Positions 17,042-25,168 of a stretch of 64,000 nucleotides of DNA are shown here, in pieces. Source of the stretch: Bacillota bacterium (GTDB lineage Bacteria > Bacillota > Limnochordia > Darwinibacteriales > Darwinibacteriaceae). Position numbers and translations under genes: made by a program. The notes under the pieces are model-generated. The model was given only the letters and a program-made list of their open reading frames with translations. It made no database searches and was not told the origin of the DNA. The stretch's first letter is position 1. The number at the start of each line of letters is the position of its first letter. The stretch is from assembly GCA_012837385.1 (NCBI GenBank), contig DURH01000059.1, forward strand, positions 1 to 64,000, given 5' to 3'.

Positions 17042-18064
17042 ATGCACAAGAAAGTGGTCACCTTTGGAGAAATCATGCTCCGGCTCACGCCTCCCAACTA
17101 CCAGCGCATCGTACAGGCGCAGAGTTTGGACGTGATTTACGGCGGCGGGGAAGCCAATGTCGCGGTCACTCTGGCCAACTTTGGCTTGGATGCCTATTAT
17201 GTCACCAAACTGCCTCCTAACCCACTGGGGCAGGCGGCCCTCAATGAACTGCGGCGCTTCGGGGTGAAGACCGACTACATCGCCTGGGGAGGATCCCGGC
17301 TGGGCATTTACTTCTGTGAAAATGGAGCCAGCCAGCGCCCTTCCAACGTGGTTTACGACCGGGCCCATTCTGCCATCGCCGAAGCGAGGCCCGAGGACTT
17401 CGATTGGGATGCCATTTTCAGGGAGGCCGCCTGGTTTCATATTACAGGCATTACACCGGCATTAAGTGCAGGTATGGCCCAGATTTCCCTCCAGGCCGTG
17501 CAGGCGGCTAAGCAGCACGGCCTCAAGGTGAGCTGTGATCTCAATTACCGGGCCAAACTGTGGGGCAGGGAGCGGGCCGGTGAAGTAATGTCCAAACTGA
17601 TGGAATATGTGGATGTGTGCATCGCCAATGAAGAAGATGCGGAAATGGTATTTGGCATTAAGAGCGGGTCGGATATCTCTGCAGGGGACATTATGGTGGA
17701 AGGGTTTAGGGAAGTGGCTCAAAAGTTGATGGACCGCTTCGGTTTGGAACTGGTAGGAAGCCACCTGCGCATCAGCCGCAGTGCCTCGGACAACGGCTGG
17801 CTGGTGGTGCTCTATGACGGGAAGGAGTTCGTGCAGTCCACTGAGTATGATATCCATATCGTAGACAGGGTCGGTGGGGGAGATGCCTTCGCGGGAGGTT
17901 TGATCTATGCCCTTTTGAACAAGATGAGCCTCCAGGAAGCGGCGGAATTCGGAGCCGCGGCCTCCTGCCTGAAGCAGACCATCCCCGGTGACTTTAACCA
18001 TGTAACCCTGCGGGAGGTTGAGGCCCTAGCCAAGGGCGACCGCTCGGGACGGGTGAAGAGGTAA
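17042..18064 (+). CDS. kdgK: PfkB-family sugar kinase, probable 2-keto-3-deoxygluconate kinase
   Basis: Ribokinase-fold kinase of 340 residues. The N-terminal TFGEIMLRLTPP and YGGGEANVAVTLANFG segments are typical of KDG kinases, and the C-terminal anion-hole and catalytic base motif is GGGDAFAGGLIYALL. It would phosphorylate 2-keto-3-deoxygluconate in uronate breakdown, although fructokinase activity cannot be excluded. No aldolase (kdgA) is next to it. ATG 17042. A plausible promoter, TTGCCT then TATTGT, lies upstream near 16976-17005. A hairpin overlapping the convergent amidase stop follows. Confidence 0.85.
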   Translation: MHKKVVTFGEIMLRLTPPNYQRIVQAQSLDVIYGGGEANVAVTLANFGLDAYYVTKLPPNPLGQAALNELRRFGVKTDYIAWGGSRLGIYFCENGASQRPSNVVYDRAHSAIAEARPEDFDWDAIFREAAWFHITGITPALSAGMAQISLQAVQAAKQHGLKVSCDLNYRAKLWGRERAGEVMSKLMEYVDVCIANEEDAEMVFGIKSGSDISAGDIMVEGFREVAQKLMDRFGLELVGSHLRISRSASDNGWLVVLYDGKEFVQSTEYDIHIVDRVGGGDAFAGGLIYALLNKMSLQEAAEFGAAASCLKQTIPGDFNHVTLREVEALAKGDRSGRVKR

Positions 18065-18072
18065 AGACAGCA

Positions 18073-18099
18073 GGCGCAGCCACTAGGGCCGCGCCTTTT
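18073..18099 (+). terminator. Probable terminator of the PfkB kinase gene
   Basis: Imperfect GC-rich stem starting GGCGCAGCC and closing with GGCCGCGCC, followed by TTTTCC. It overlaps the last codons of the convergent amidase gene. Confidence 0.6.
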
Positions 18100-18742
18100 C
18101 CAAACGCAGCTGTTCCCAGTCAAAGAGCTCCCCAGGATCCCATTTGCGCCCAGGATCATACTGGTGATGGGTGAGGATGTTTTCTGGCGGGATGGCATAG
18201 CGCTGCATCAGGTGCTCCAACAGGAAATCCAAGGCGGCATACTGCTGCGGGGTATAACCTCGGTCTGCCGCGCGCACCTGACCGTTGGCCAGGGGCCCGA
18301 TCACGTACTCCATCTCTGCTGCACTTCCAATGCCCAACAATTCAATACCAATGGCATAGCGGTTCATATTATCAGTGAGCTGGGGATCGCCGGCCCAGGA
18401 GCCGCGGCCGGCATGGCGGGCCAGGCAAGCATCGGAAACGAACCTGTAGATCTGTCCCTCCCTGTCGATCACGTAGTGGGCTTCTACTTGGTACCCTTCA
18501 AAGATGGCGCGGATACGTTCCAGCCGGTAGGGGCTGGTGGGGTTGGCTGCGGCATCACTGATGGCGTGGAGCATGATATAGCGGATGTCCTTTTCCCCTC
18601 CTGGCCTGAGGGGCCTGGGAATGAGGCCTCCAGGGGCAGGCTTAATTTCTGGGGAATAGCTGTAGTCCAGGGCCGGTGACGTTAGGCAGCCTCCTGTTCC
18701 CAAAGCAGTGGCGATCAGGAGGAGTATAATTAGGCTTCTCAT
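18083..18742 (-). CDS. N-acetylmuramoyl-L-alanine amidase (Amidase_2), lipoprotein
   Basis: Cell-wall amidase cutting between muramic acid and the stem peptide. A signal peptide with lipobox (TALGTGGC) suggests a membrane-anchored lipoprotein. The Amidase_2/PGRP domain has the zinc residues in IMLHAISD and LTHHQYDPGRKWDPG, the latter with the catalytic lysine, plus RHAGRGSWAG. About 219 residues. ATG 18742 is taken; GTG 18751 is possible. It might serve recycling or growth; no phage genes are nearby. It is convergent with the sugar kinase. Confidence 0.9.
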   Translation of the reverse strand: MRSLIILLLIATALGTGGCLTSPALDYSYSPEIKPAPGGLIPRPLRPGGEKDIRYIMLHAISDAAANPTSPYRLERIRAIFEGYQVEAHYVIDREGQIYRFVSDACLARHAGRGSWAGDPQLTDNMNRYAIGIELLGIGSAAEMEYVIGPLANGQVRAADRGYTPQQYAALDFLLEHLMQRYAIPPENILTHHQYDPGRKWDPGELFDWEQLRLEKARP

Positions 18743-18868
18743 ACTCACCACTTCTTACTGGGACAGCTTTCTTCCTTTGGGAAATCGTCCCAGGGCGAGT
18801 GGAAACTCCTGGGAGGTTCTGACGGGCTGGGACAGAATTAAGCAGGGAAGGACAAAGGGGGGAGTAGA

Positions 18869-19825
18869 ATGCCTTTTGGCATCGTCAGGCAGGATATTAC
18901 CACCATGCAGGTGGACGCCATTGTTAATGCAGCCAATACCAGCTTGGCTAGGGGCGGTGGAGTATGCGGCGCCATCTTCCAGGCCGCTGGGCCAGAGGAA
19001 ATGGACAAGGCCTGCCAGGCTCTAGCCCCCATCAGGGTGGGAGAGGCGGTGATCACTCCAGGCTTTCATCTCCCAGCCAAGTACGTCATCCACACCGCGG
19101 GCCCCATCTATCAAGGGGGAACCAAGGGCGAGCCGGAGCAGCTGCGCTCCAGCTACCTAAACAGCCTGCGCTTGGCCGTTGAAAACCACTGCAGCAGTAT
19201 AGCCTTCCCCTTGATTTCCAGCGGCGTGTATGGTTATCCCAGGGGGGAAGCCCTGCGCATCGCCACCGAGGCCATTGGAGATTTCTTAGTCGAGCATGAT
19301 CTCGACATCTACCTGGCTGTTCTGAACCGCCAGGAGATTCAGGTCAGGGGTAACCTGGTGGAGGGCTTGAATCGGCGTTTGGCGGAAATCCAGGCCGAGC
19401 AGGAGAGAATTCTGGAACCCTTAGTTGTGTATTCCCACCTGCGGCGCAGTCTCTTGGTGGAGCTGGACGAACCCTTTACAGAAACCCTCTTTCGGCTAAT
19501 TGACGCCAAAGGCAAAACCGATGTTGAGGTGTATAAAAAGGCCAATCTGGATCGGAGGCTTTTTTCCAAAATCCGCAGTGACCCGGGTTATGTGCCCAGC
19601 AAACGCACAGTGCTGGCCCTGGCCATCGGCTTGGAACTGACTATAGAGGAGACCCATGATCTGTTAAGAAGGGCGGGCTATGCTCTCTCTCCCAGCCAAG
19701 CGCTGGATGTGATCGTGGAGTACTTCATTATCAGCCGCAGGTATGACATTTTTGAGATCAATGAAGTGCTGTTCAGCTATGATCAGCCCCTGCTGGGGAG
19801 CGTGGGGAAGCATGCTGAAGATTAG
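18869..19825 (+). CDS. Macro-domain (ADP-ribose-binding) protein with C-terminal helical HTH-like domain
   Basis: 318 residues in two parts. Residues 1 to about 170 are a macro domain: DAIVNAANTSLARGGGVCGAIF binds ADP-ribose and ISSGVYGYP is the second loop. It may remove ADP-ribose from proteins or bind it. Residues about 190-318 are helical; the stretch from KANLDRRLFSKIR to ETHDLLRRAGYAL resembles an XRE-like helix-turn-helix. I do not recognise this tail as a named family. ATG 18869 behind GGGGGGAG. A VWA-domain gene follows within 100 bases on the same strand. Confidence 0.87.
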   Translation: MPFGIVRQDITTMQVDAIVNAANTSLARGGGVCGAIFQAAGPEEMDKACQALAPIRVGEAVITPGFHLPAKYVIHTAGPIYQGGTKGEPEQLRSSYLNSLRLAVENHCSSIAFPLISSGVYGYPRGEALRIATEAIGDFLVEHDLDIYLAVLNRQEIQVRGNLVEGLNRRLAEIQAEQERILEPLVVYSHLRRSLLVELDEPFTETLFRLIDAKGKTDVEVYKKANLDRRLFSKIRSDPGYVPSKRTVLALAIGLELTIEETHDLLRRAGYALSPSQALDVIVEYFIISRRYDIFEINEVLFSYDQPLLGSVGKHAED

Positions 19826-19924
19826 GTGAGGGGAAAACCAAGCCTTATTTGTCGCCTTCCAAGCGACCAACCGGCTGCCTACTCCTGTTATCCTAGAGTC
19901 AAAAGATGAAAGGGAGTGCAGAAG

Positions 19925-20566
19925 ATGGCATACACGGAGCTGGTCTTTATTCTGGACAAAAGCGGATCCATGGCGGGCTTGGAGGACGACACCATCGGCG
20001 GGTACAATGCCATGCTGGCTAAGCAGAAAGAGGTTGAGGGCAGCTGCCTGGTGACCACCGTGCTCTTCGATCATAGTATGCGGCTGATCCACGACCGCAT
20101 CGACCTCCGGGCTGTGCAGCCCCTGACGGAAAAGGAGTATCAAGTGGGCGGTTCCACAGCCCTGCTGGATGCCATGGGGAGCGCCATTCAAAAAATCAGC
20201 GATGTGCAGGAGCAGAGCGGTGAGGAATACCGGGCGGACAAGGTGCTGTTTGTAATTATCACCGATGGCTGCGAAAACAGCAGCAGGGATTTTTCTCCGA
20301 ACAAGGTGAAGGCTCTCGTGGAGGAGCACAAGGAGCAGGGCTGGGAGTTTGTCTTTTTGGGAGCAAACATGGACGCCATTGCCGCTGCTAGCAGTTACGG
20401 CATCAGTGCGGACCGGGCCCAAAGCTATCACTCCGACCATCTAGGCGTGGCCCTGAACTTCGCAGTGATGAGCGATGTGGTGGCTTCCTATCGCCGCACC
20501 GGTGTTTTGGATAACGAGTGGAAGAAGACCATCGCCTCTGACTTTGAGAGGCGCAAAAAGAGCTGA
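19925..20566 (+). CDS. VWA-domain protein (TerY-like)
   Basis: A 213-residue stand-alone von Willebrand A domain with no signal peptide or membrane segment, so cytosolic. The metal-dependent adhesion (MIDAS) motif is intact as LDKSGSM near the N-terminus, with the second ligand in GGSTALLDAMG and the third in ITDGCENSS. Similar proteins accompany tellurite-resistance/phosphorylation modules and macro-domain proteins. ATG 19925 is chosen behind AAGGGAG rather than GTG 19916. Its partner is probably the upstream macro protein; the target is unknown. Confidence 0.88.
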   Translation: MAYTELVFILDKSGSMAGLEDDTIGGYNAMLAKQKEVEGSCLVTTVLFDHSMRLIHDRIDLRAVQPLTEKEYQVGGSTALLDAMGSAIQKISDVQEQSGEEYRADKVLFVIITDGCENSSRDFSPNKVKALVEEHKEQGWEFVFLGANMDAIAAASSYGISADRAQSYHSDHLGVALNFAVMSDVVASYRRTGVLDNEWKKTIASDFERRKKS

Positions 20567-20579
20567 GAATAATAAGCAA

Positions 20580-20602
20580 GATCCCAGGCCTGGCCTGGGA
20601 TC
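20580..20602. terminator. Hairpin between convergent VWA and DUF134 genes
   Basis: Perfect stem GATCCCAGGC / GCCTGGGATC with a three-base loop. The flanking T-tracts are weak on both strands, but its position 14 bases after one stop and four before the other fits a shared terminator. Confidence 0.75.
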
Positions 20603-20605
20603 TTC

Positions 20606-20980
20606 CTATTCGCCGTGCTTCCTGCCGAAACCACGCCGGTGCCTGCGGCAGCGCCCGCAGCCCCAGGCAGTATCCTCAGGCGGGTAAAACTCGTAATCGC
20701 CGCCTTCAATGCGCAGGATGGACCCCTCGTACAAAGCTTCCGCAACCTTCCTGCGCGCTGCCGCGTAGATGCGCTGTACCGTAGTGCGGGCTACATCCAT
20801 ACGCTGCGCTGCTTCTTCTTGGGTGAGCCCTTCCAAATCCAGCAAGCGGATGGCTTCGTACTCATCCACCGTCATCACCACCTCATCCCCGTGTGGAGGT
20901 GTATGGAGGGGCCCAAATACCGTATTCTGAGGCAGACAGCATACCCTGCGCCCTTTGCGAGGCCTTGGCAAGATAATCAC
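20606..20980 (-). CDS. DUF134-family putative DNA-binding protein
   Basis: A 124-residue DUF134 protein: N-terminal RPRKGRRVC, then a sigma-70-region-4-like helix-turn-helix in DLEGLTQEEAAQRMDVARTTVQRIY, and a C-terminal cysteine/arginine tail (WGCGRCRRHRRGFG). Predicted regulator, often found beside iron-sulfur or NifB-related small proteins. It is eight bases from the DUF5320 gene on the same strand, so the two are an operon. Confidence 0.9.
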   Translation of the reverse strand: MIILPRPRKGRRVCCLPQNTVFGPLHTPPHGDEVVMTVDEYEAIRLLDLEGLTQEEAAQRMDVARTTVQRIYAAARRKVAEALYEGSILRIEGGDYEFYPPEDTAWGCGRCRRHRRGFGRKHGE

Positions 20981-20988
20981 TCCCTTAG

Positions 20989-21219
20989 TTAATCATGCTC
21001 AGCCGGTTCAAGCTCTTCGTTGATCCGAGCTAATTCCTTCTCCAGGATGCGTTTCCGTTCCTGCAGCAGCTCTTCCCTGGAAAACCCTGCAGAGTAAAAG
21101 GCGGAGCCCCGCCCCCAGCCTGGGCCACAGCGCCATCCCCAGGCACGTCCGCACGGTCCCCAACCTCCGCCGCTGAGCTGTCCCATTCCCCAGGGCCCTG
21201 TTCCATCTCTTCCAGGCAT
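20989..21219 (-). CDS. DUF5320-family small glycine-rich protein
   Basis: A 76-residue protein with the DUF5320 N-terminus MPGRDGTGPWGMGQLSGG, a glycine/tryptophan-rich middle with two cysteines, and a charged C-terminal coiled-coil-like helix (REELLQERKRILEKEL). The start at 21219 follows AAAGGAGG; a longer frame upstream has no family resemblance. The function of the family is unknown. Co-occurrence with DUF134 is a common arrangement in anaerobes. Confidence 0.85.
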   Translation of the reverse strand: MPGRDGTGPWGMGQLSGGGWGPCGRAWGWRCGPGWGRGSAFYSAGFSREELLQERKRILEKELARINEELEPAEHD

Positions 21220-21395
21220 GCTGAATCCTCCTTTTGTATTTCGGGCATATGTTCGTTTATCTTTAGTATAGTCTGGTTGTGAGCATATGTCAATAACCTT
21301 CCCGATGAAAAACACAGGATGGCGGGGAGAGAGGCAGGAAGTTAGCGAGGCTGGCAGGAATGAACATCACAAGAACGATTGAGGAGTGATGGAAC

Positions 21396-22187
21396 GTGCA
21401 ATGGGAAAACTTGACTTCCCCGGAATTCGCCCAGGCTGTGAGGGACACGAAAACATGCGTGCTGGCTTTGGGCGTGGTGGAACGCCACGGCGATCATATG
21501 CCCTTAGGGACCGACTTCCTCAATGGGCATGCCCTGGCCTGTTTGGCCGCGGAACGGGAGCCTGCTGTGGTCTTTCCGCCTTTTTATTTCGGCCAGATCT
21601 ATGAAGCCCGCTGTTTTCCAGGGACCATTACCATCAAACCGACCCTGCTGCTGGAGCTGCTCCAGGCGGTACTAGATGAGATCGGCCGTAATGGCTTTGA
21701 GAAGATCATCCTCTGCAACGCCCATGGCGGGAACAGCTATCTGTTGGGCTTTCTCACCCAATGTCAGCTCTGGGAGCCCAAGCCCTATGCGGTTTACTAC
21801 TACCAAGGGCTGTCCCCTGAAGGCCGGGAAAAGCAGAAGGCGATTTTGGAGACGGAGTTCCACGGCCATGCCTGCGAATGGGAGACCTCCCTTTCCCTGG
21901 CCAACCATCCCCAGTTAGTGAAGATGGATCAGGTGCCGCCGGGAGTGACGGAGCCCCTCAGGCGGGCAGCACACCTTAAGGCCGGTTTCTCAGCCTTGTC
22001 CTGGTACAGCAACTTCCCTGAGCATTATGTAGGCGATGCCAGTTATGCTAGCAGGGAGAAGGGGCAAGCCCTGCGGGAGTTGGAAGTGGAATCGCTAGTG
22101 CAGTTTATCCGGGCTGTCAAGGCCGATGAGGTAATCCCCGCCCTGCAAAGAGAATTCCACGGCCGAGTGCAGAGCATCGGTGACTAA
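21396..22187 (+). CDS. Creatininase-family amidohydrolase
   Basis: About 263 residues of the creatininase fold, a metal-dependent family including creatinine amidohydrolase and enzymes acting on formamidopyrimidines or mycofactocin precursors. The metal ligands are visible: E in VVERHGDHMPLGTD with H and D, and NAHGGN, followed by HACEWETSL. The start is GTG 21396 behind GAGGAG. The family name does not fix the substrate; neighbouring genes give no clue, and it seems monocistronic. Confidence 0.87.
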   Translation: MQWENLTSPEFAQAVRDTKTCVLALGVVERHGDHMPLGTDFLNGHALACLAAEREPAVVFPPFYFGQIYEARCFPGTITIKPTLLLELLQAVLDEIGRNGFEKIILCNAHGGNSYLLGFLTQCQLWEPKPYAVYYYQGLSPEGREKQKAILETEFHGHACEWETSLSLANHPQLVKMDQVPPGVTEPLRRAAHLKAGFSALSWYSNFPEHYVGDASYASREKGQALRELEVESLVQFIRAVKADEVIPALQREFHGRVQSIGD

Positions 22188-22298
22188 GATTTTCTTAACT
22201 TTCCCAATGAAAAATTTGCCCAAAAGGAAGGAGCTGCTGCATGGTTAGAGAATGTTTAGGGCAGGAGGACACCGTCCTCTTGTTCCGTTAACAATTAG

Positions 22299-22312
22299 TG
22301 CAAACGTTGTCA
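22299..22312 (+). promoter_or_regulatory. cre-like / LacI-family operator upstream of malE
   Basis: TGCAAACGTTGTCA differs at one position from the CcpA cre consensus TGWNANCGNTNWCA and lies about 70 bases before the malE start. It may bind CcpA or a MalR-type LacI protein. A short hairpin (GAGGAC / GTCCTC at 22265-22279) sits just upstream. Confidence 0.55.
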
Positions 22313-22379
22313 TTGCGGAGGTGATGGGTTCTTTCAGGTCGCATCGTCAAAGTGGAGAAAATCAAATGGAGGTGCCTGT

Positions 22380-23576
22380 ATGAAAAGATTAGCCACGATC
22401 TGTCTCGTGCTTGTGTTGGCTGCGGTGCTCAGCCTGCCTGCAGCAGCTTCTGTTCCTGGTGAGTTGTTGATCTGGACCGATGGTGAAAGGGCTCCAGTAC
22501 TTACTGAAGTAGCTAAGTCTTTTGTAGGTGAGTACGGCATTACTGTCCGCATTCAAGAGCTGCCCTTTGGCGATATCCGCGATAACTTGGCCATTGTGGC
22601 TCCCACAGGAGAAGGCCCCGACATCATCATTGGTGCCCATGACTGGTTGGGCCAGTTGGTCACTGACGGCCTTATTGAACCCATTGACATAGAGGATCCA
22701 TCCCTGTTCCTCTCTTCTGGTCTAGACGCCTTTACCTGGGGCGGGCAGTATTATGGAATCCCCTATGCCATTGAGTCCATCGGCCTGTTTTACAACAAAG
22801 ACTTAGTGGGCGAAGATGGGGTAAAGAGCTTTGAAGAGCTTATTGAGATCAGCGAAGGCCTGCAAGCCCAGGGTATTTACGGCTTAGTGCTGCCCCAGCC
22901 TGATCCCTACCACACCTTCCCCTTCTTCAGCATTCTAGGCGGCTATGTGTTTGGCATGGATGATCAGGGTGTTCTTGATCCCCTAGATGTTGGCCTAGCT
23001 AACGAAGGCGGCGTAGCCGGCTTTGAGTTCTTCCAAGAGCTCATGGATGCAGGCATCATCGCAAGGGCCACACCCTACGACACCATGATGAGCCTGTTTA
23101 AGGAAGGCCAGGCAGCAACCATGATGACCGGCCCCTGGGCATTTGGTGACGTACGGGCCGCTGGGGTGAACTATGGATTTACCCAGATTCCTTCCTACAA
23201 GGGGCAGTATGGTAAGCCCTTCTTGGGAGCTCAAGGCTTTATGGTCAGCTCCTTTAGCGAGAACAAGATGCTGGCCAACATCTTCCTCAACGAGTTTGTG
23301 GCCACCACCGAAACCATGCTGGCCATTTACGAGGGAGATCCTCGTCCCACCGCTTTCCTGCCTGCAGCTGAAATCATCAACGAAGATCCTGATATGCGCG
23401 GGGTAATGGAGGCCGCTTCCACAGCTGTGCCCATGCCGGCTATTCCAGCCATGAACTCAGTTTGGACCGCTTGGAGCGACGCCATTGAGCTGGTGATCAA
23501 CCAGCAGTCCACTCCCAAGGCAGCAATCGAGAATGCTGTGGAGCTCATTGTGCAGACCATTAAGGACAGCATGTAA
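22380..23576 (+). CDS. malE: Maltose/maltodextrin-type ABC importer, substrate-binding protein
   Basis: A 398-residue family-1 binding protein. The signal peptide ends near LPAAAS; the mature N-terminus GELLIWTDGERAPVLTEVAKSF and later GPDIIIGAHDWLGQL, YGIPYAIESIGLFYN and MMTGPWAFGD are strongly MalE/MdxE-like. ATG 22380 follows AATGGAGG. A hairpin after its stop separates it from malF. Assignment to maltose or maltodextrin rests on this sequence and on the MalF with a P2-like insert downstream. Confidence 0.92.
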   Translation: MKRLATICLVLVLAAVLSLPAAASVPGELLIWTDGERAPVLTEVAKSFVGEYGITVRIQELPFGDIRDNLAIVAPTGEGPDIIIGAHDWLGQLVTDGLIEPIDIEDPSLFLSSGLDAFTWGGQYYGIPYAIESIGLFYNKDLVGEDGVKSFEELIEISEGLQAQGIYGLVLPQPDPYHTFPFFSILGGYVFGMDDQGVLDPLDVGLANEGGVAGFEFFQELMDAGIIARATPYDTMMSLFKEGQAATMMTGPWAFGDVRAAGVNYGFTQIPSYKGQYGKPFLGAQGFMVSSFSENKMLANIFLNEFVATTETMLAIYEGDPRPTAFLPAAEIINEDPDMRGVMEAASTAVPMPAIPAMNSVWTAWSDAIELVINQQSTPKAAIENAVELIVQTIKDSM

Positions 23577-23589
23577 TCACTGCAGTACC

Positions 23590-23620
23590 GATTCCCCTTG
23601 GAGCTTCTCCAAGGGGAATC
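23590..23620 (+). terminator. Strong hairpin between malE and malF
   Basis: Stem GATTCCCCTTGGAG / CTCCAAGGGGAATC with a three-base loop, followed by TCTT. Probably a partial terminator or mRNA 3'-end stabiliser that keeps malE expression above malF and malG. Confidence 0.8.
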
Positions 23621-23650
23621 TCTTCAGATCTCCAGCTTTAGAAATGAGTG

Positions 23651-25168
23651 ATGGAAGTGGGTAAGCTGATCAAGATTATCTTCTTGGGCGTGCTCAACGT
23701 AGTCTTTATCTGGACTGCGCTGTTTCTGTACAGCAGCCAGGCCTATTGGGTTCTGCTTCTCCTACTCCTAGGGGCGGCTCTGGTCAATTTCGTCTTTATT
23801 TCGGAGAAAGCCTATCCCTACCGCTATTTACTGCCGGCAACCTTTTTTATGGTCCTTTTAGTGGTTTATCCCATTGTCTATACTGTGTATATCTCCCTGA
23901 CCAACTACGGAACGGGGAATATCCTCAGCAAGGAGCAGGCTGTGGCCCAGCTCCAAGAACGCTCCATCCTAGACACTGAGGCTGGCAACTACGCCTATCA
24001 GGCCTACCGGGATGGCCAAGGCCAGCTGCACTTTGTGTTCACCAGCCCAGGGGGTGAGCTGTTTTTGGGCTATGCTGGTGGCTTGACCCCTGTCCAGGAG
24101 GGAGATCCGCGCCTGGTTGAGCTGGAGGGGTTCACTGAGCTGACCCGGGCGGATTTGGTGCGGGCCACCAATGAAATCTCTGCACTGTCCTTTTCCTTGG
24201 ATGAGGGGCGGCAGCTCAGGATGCGGAATATCAACTCCTTTGGGGTCTACCGTCAGCAGTACGAGTACTACCCAGAGCGGGATGAGCTCCTTGATTTGGA
24301 GACGGGCACCACTTACCGATCCGTGCAGGGGTATTTCCAGGCTCCTGACGGTACCCGCTTAACCCCTGGTTTCCGGGAGGTGATCGGCTTTCAGAATTTC
24401 CGCAAGCTGTTCACCAATCCCCAGGTTACAGGTCCTTTCCTGCGGGTGTTTGTCTGGACCATTCAGTGGGCGCTGCTCAGCGTGGGCTGTACCTTTGCCG
24501 TGGGCTTGTTTTTGGCCCTGCTCCTCAACGATCCCCATCTGCGCTTCCGCAGGTTCTACCGCTCAGTCCTGATTCTGCCCTATGCGGTGCCAGCCTTTAT
24601 CTCGGCTCTGATCTGGCGGGGGCTCTTTCATACTGAGCTAGGGGTGATTAACCAGATCCTAAAAGCGACCATTGGCTCTGGTGTGCCTTGGCTGCAGGAT
24701 CCGGTGTGGGCCAAGGTAGCGCTGGTTATCCTCAATCTGTGGCTGGGCTTTCCCTATATGATGATCGTCTGTTTAGGGGCACTGCAGAGCATCAATTCAG
24801 AGATGTATGAAGCCGCGGTGGTGGACGGCGCTTCCACCTGGCAGCAGTTTTACCATATCACCCTGCCGCTGCTCATGGTGAGCGTTGCACCTCTGCTCAT
24901 TGCGTCTTTTTCCTTTAACTTCAACAACTTCTCAGTCATTTATCTGTTGACCAGGGGGCGGCCGCCCATAGTCAACGCTCAAACTCCCGCAGGGCATACC
25001 GATATTCTCATCTCCTACACCTATCGCTTGGCCTTTGAAAGCGGGCGGGGAGTGGACTACGGTTTGGCTTCCGCGGTTACTCTGGTTATCTTTCTGATCA
25101 CTGGGGCCATCACTTTCCTAAACTTCCGCTTCACTGGGGCCCTGGAGGAGGTGCGTAAGAATGTATAG
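23651..25168 (+). CDS. malF: Maltose-type ABC importer permease with large extracytoplasmic insert
   Basis: About 505 residues, long for a Gram-positive MalF. The N-terminus has three hydrophobic segments, then after PIVYTVYISLTNYGTGN comes a soluble stretch of about 150-180 residues (roughly 90-255) before RVFVWTIQWALLSV. This matches the layout of the enterobacterial MalF P2 loop, which contacts MalE. The EAA loop is at YEAAVVDGASTWQQFYHITLPLL. ATG 23651 is preferred over GTG 23648; no clear ribosome-binding site is visible, so translation may depend on readthrough from malE. It overlaps malG by eight bases. Confidence 0.92.
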   Translation: MEVGKLIKIIFLGVLNVVFIWTALFLYSSQAYWVLLLLLLGAALVNFVFISEKAYPYRYLLPATFFMVLLVVYPIVYTVYISLTNYGTGNILSKEQAVAQLQERSILDTEAGNYAYQAYRDGQGQLHFVFTSPGGELFLGYAGGLTPVQEGDPRLVELEGFTELTRADLVRATNEISALSFSLDEGRQLRMRNINSFGVYRQQYEYYPERDELLDLETGTTYRSVQGYFQAPDGTRLTPGFREVIGFQNFRKLFTNPQVTGPFLRVFVWTIQWALLSVGCTFAVGLFLALLLNDPHLRFRRFYRSVLILPYAVPAFISALIWRGLFHTELGVINQILKATIGSGVPWLQDPVWAKVALVILNLWLGFPYMMIVCLGALQSINSEMYEAAVVDGASTWQQFYHITLPLLMVSVAPLLIASFSFNFNNFSVIYLLTRGRPPIVNAQTPAGHTDILISYTYRLAFESGRGVDYGLASAVTLVIFLITGAITFLNFRFTGALEEVRKNV

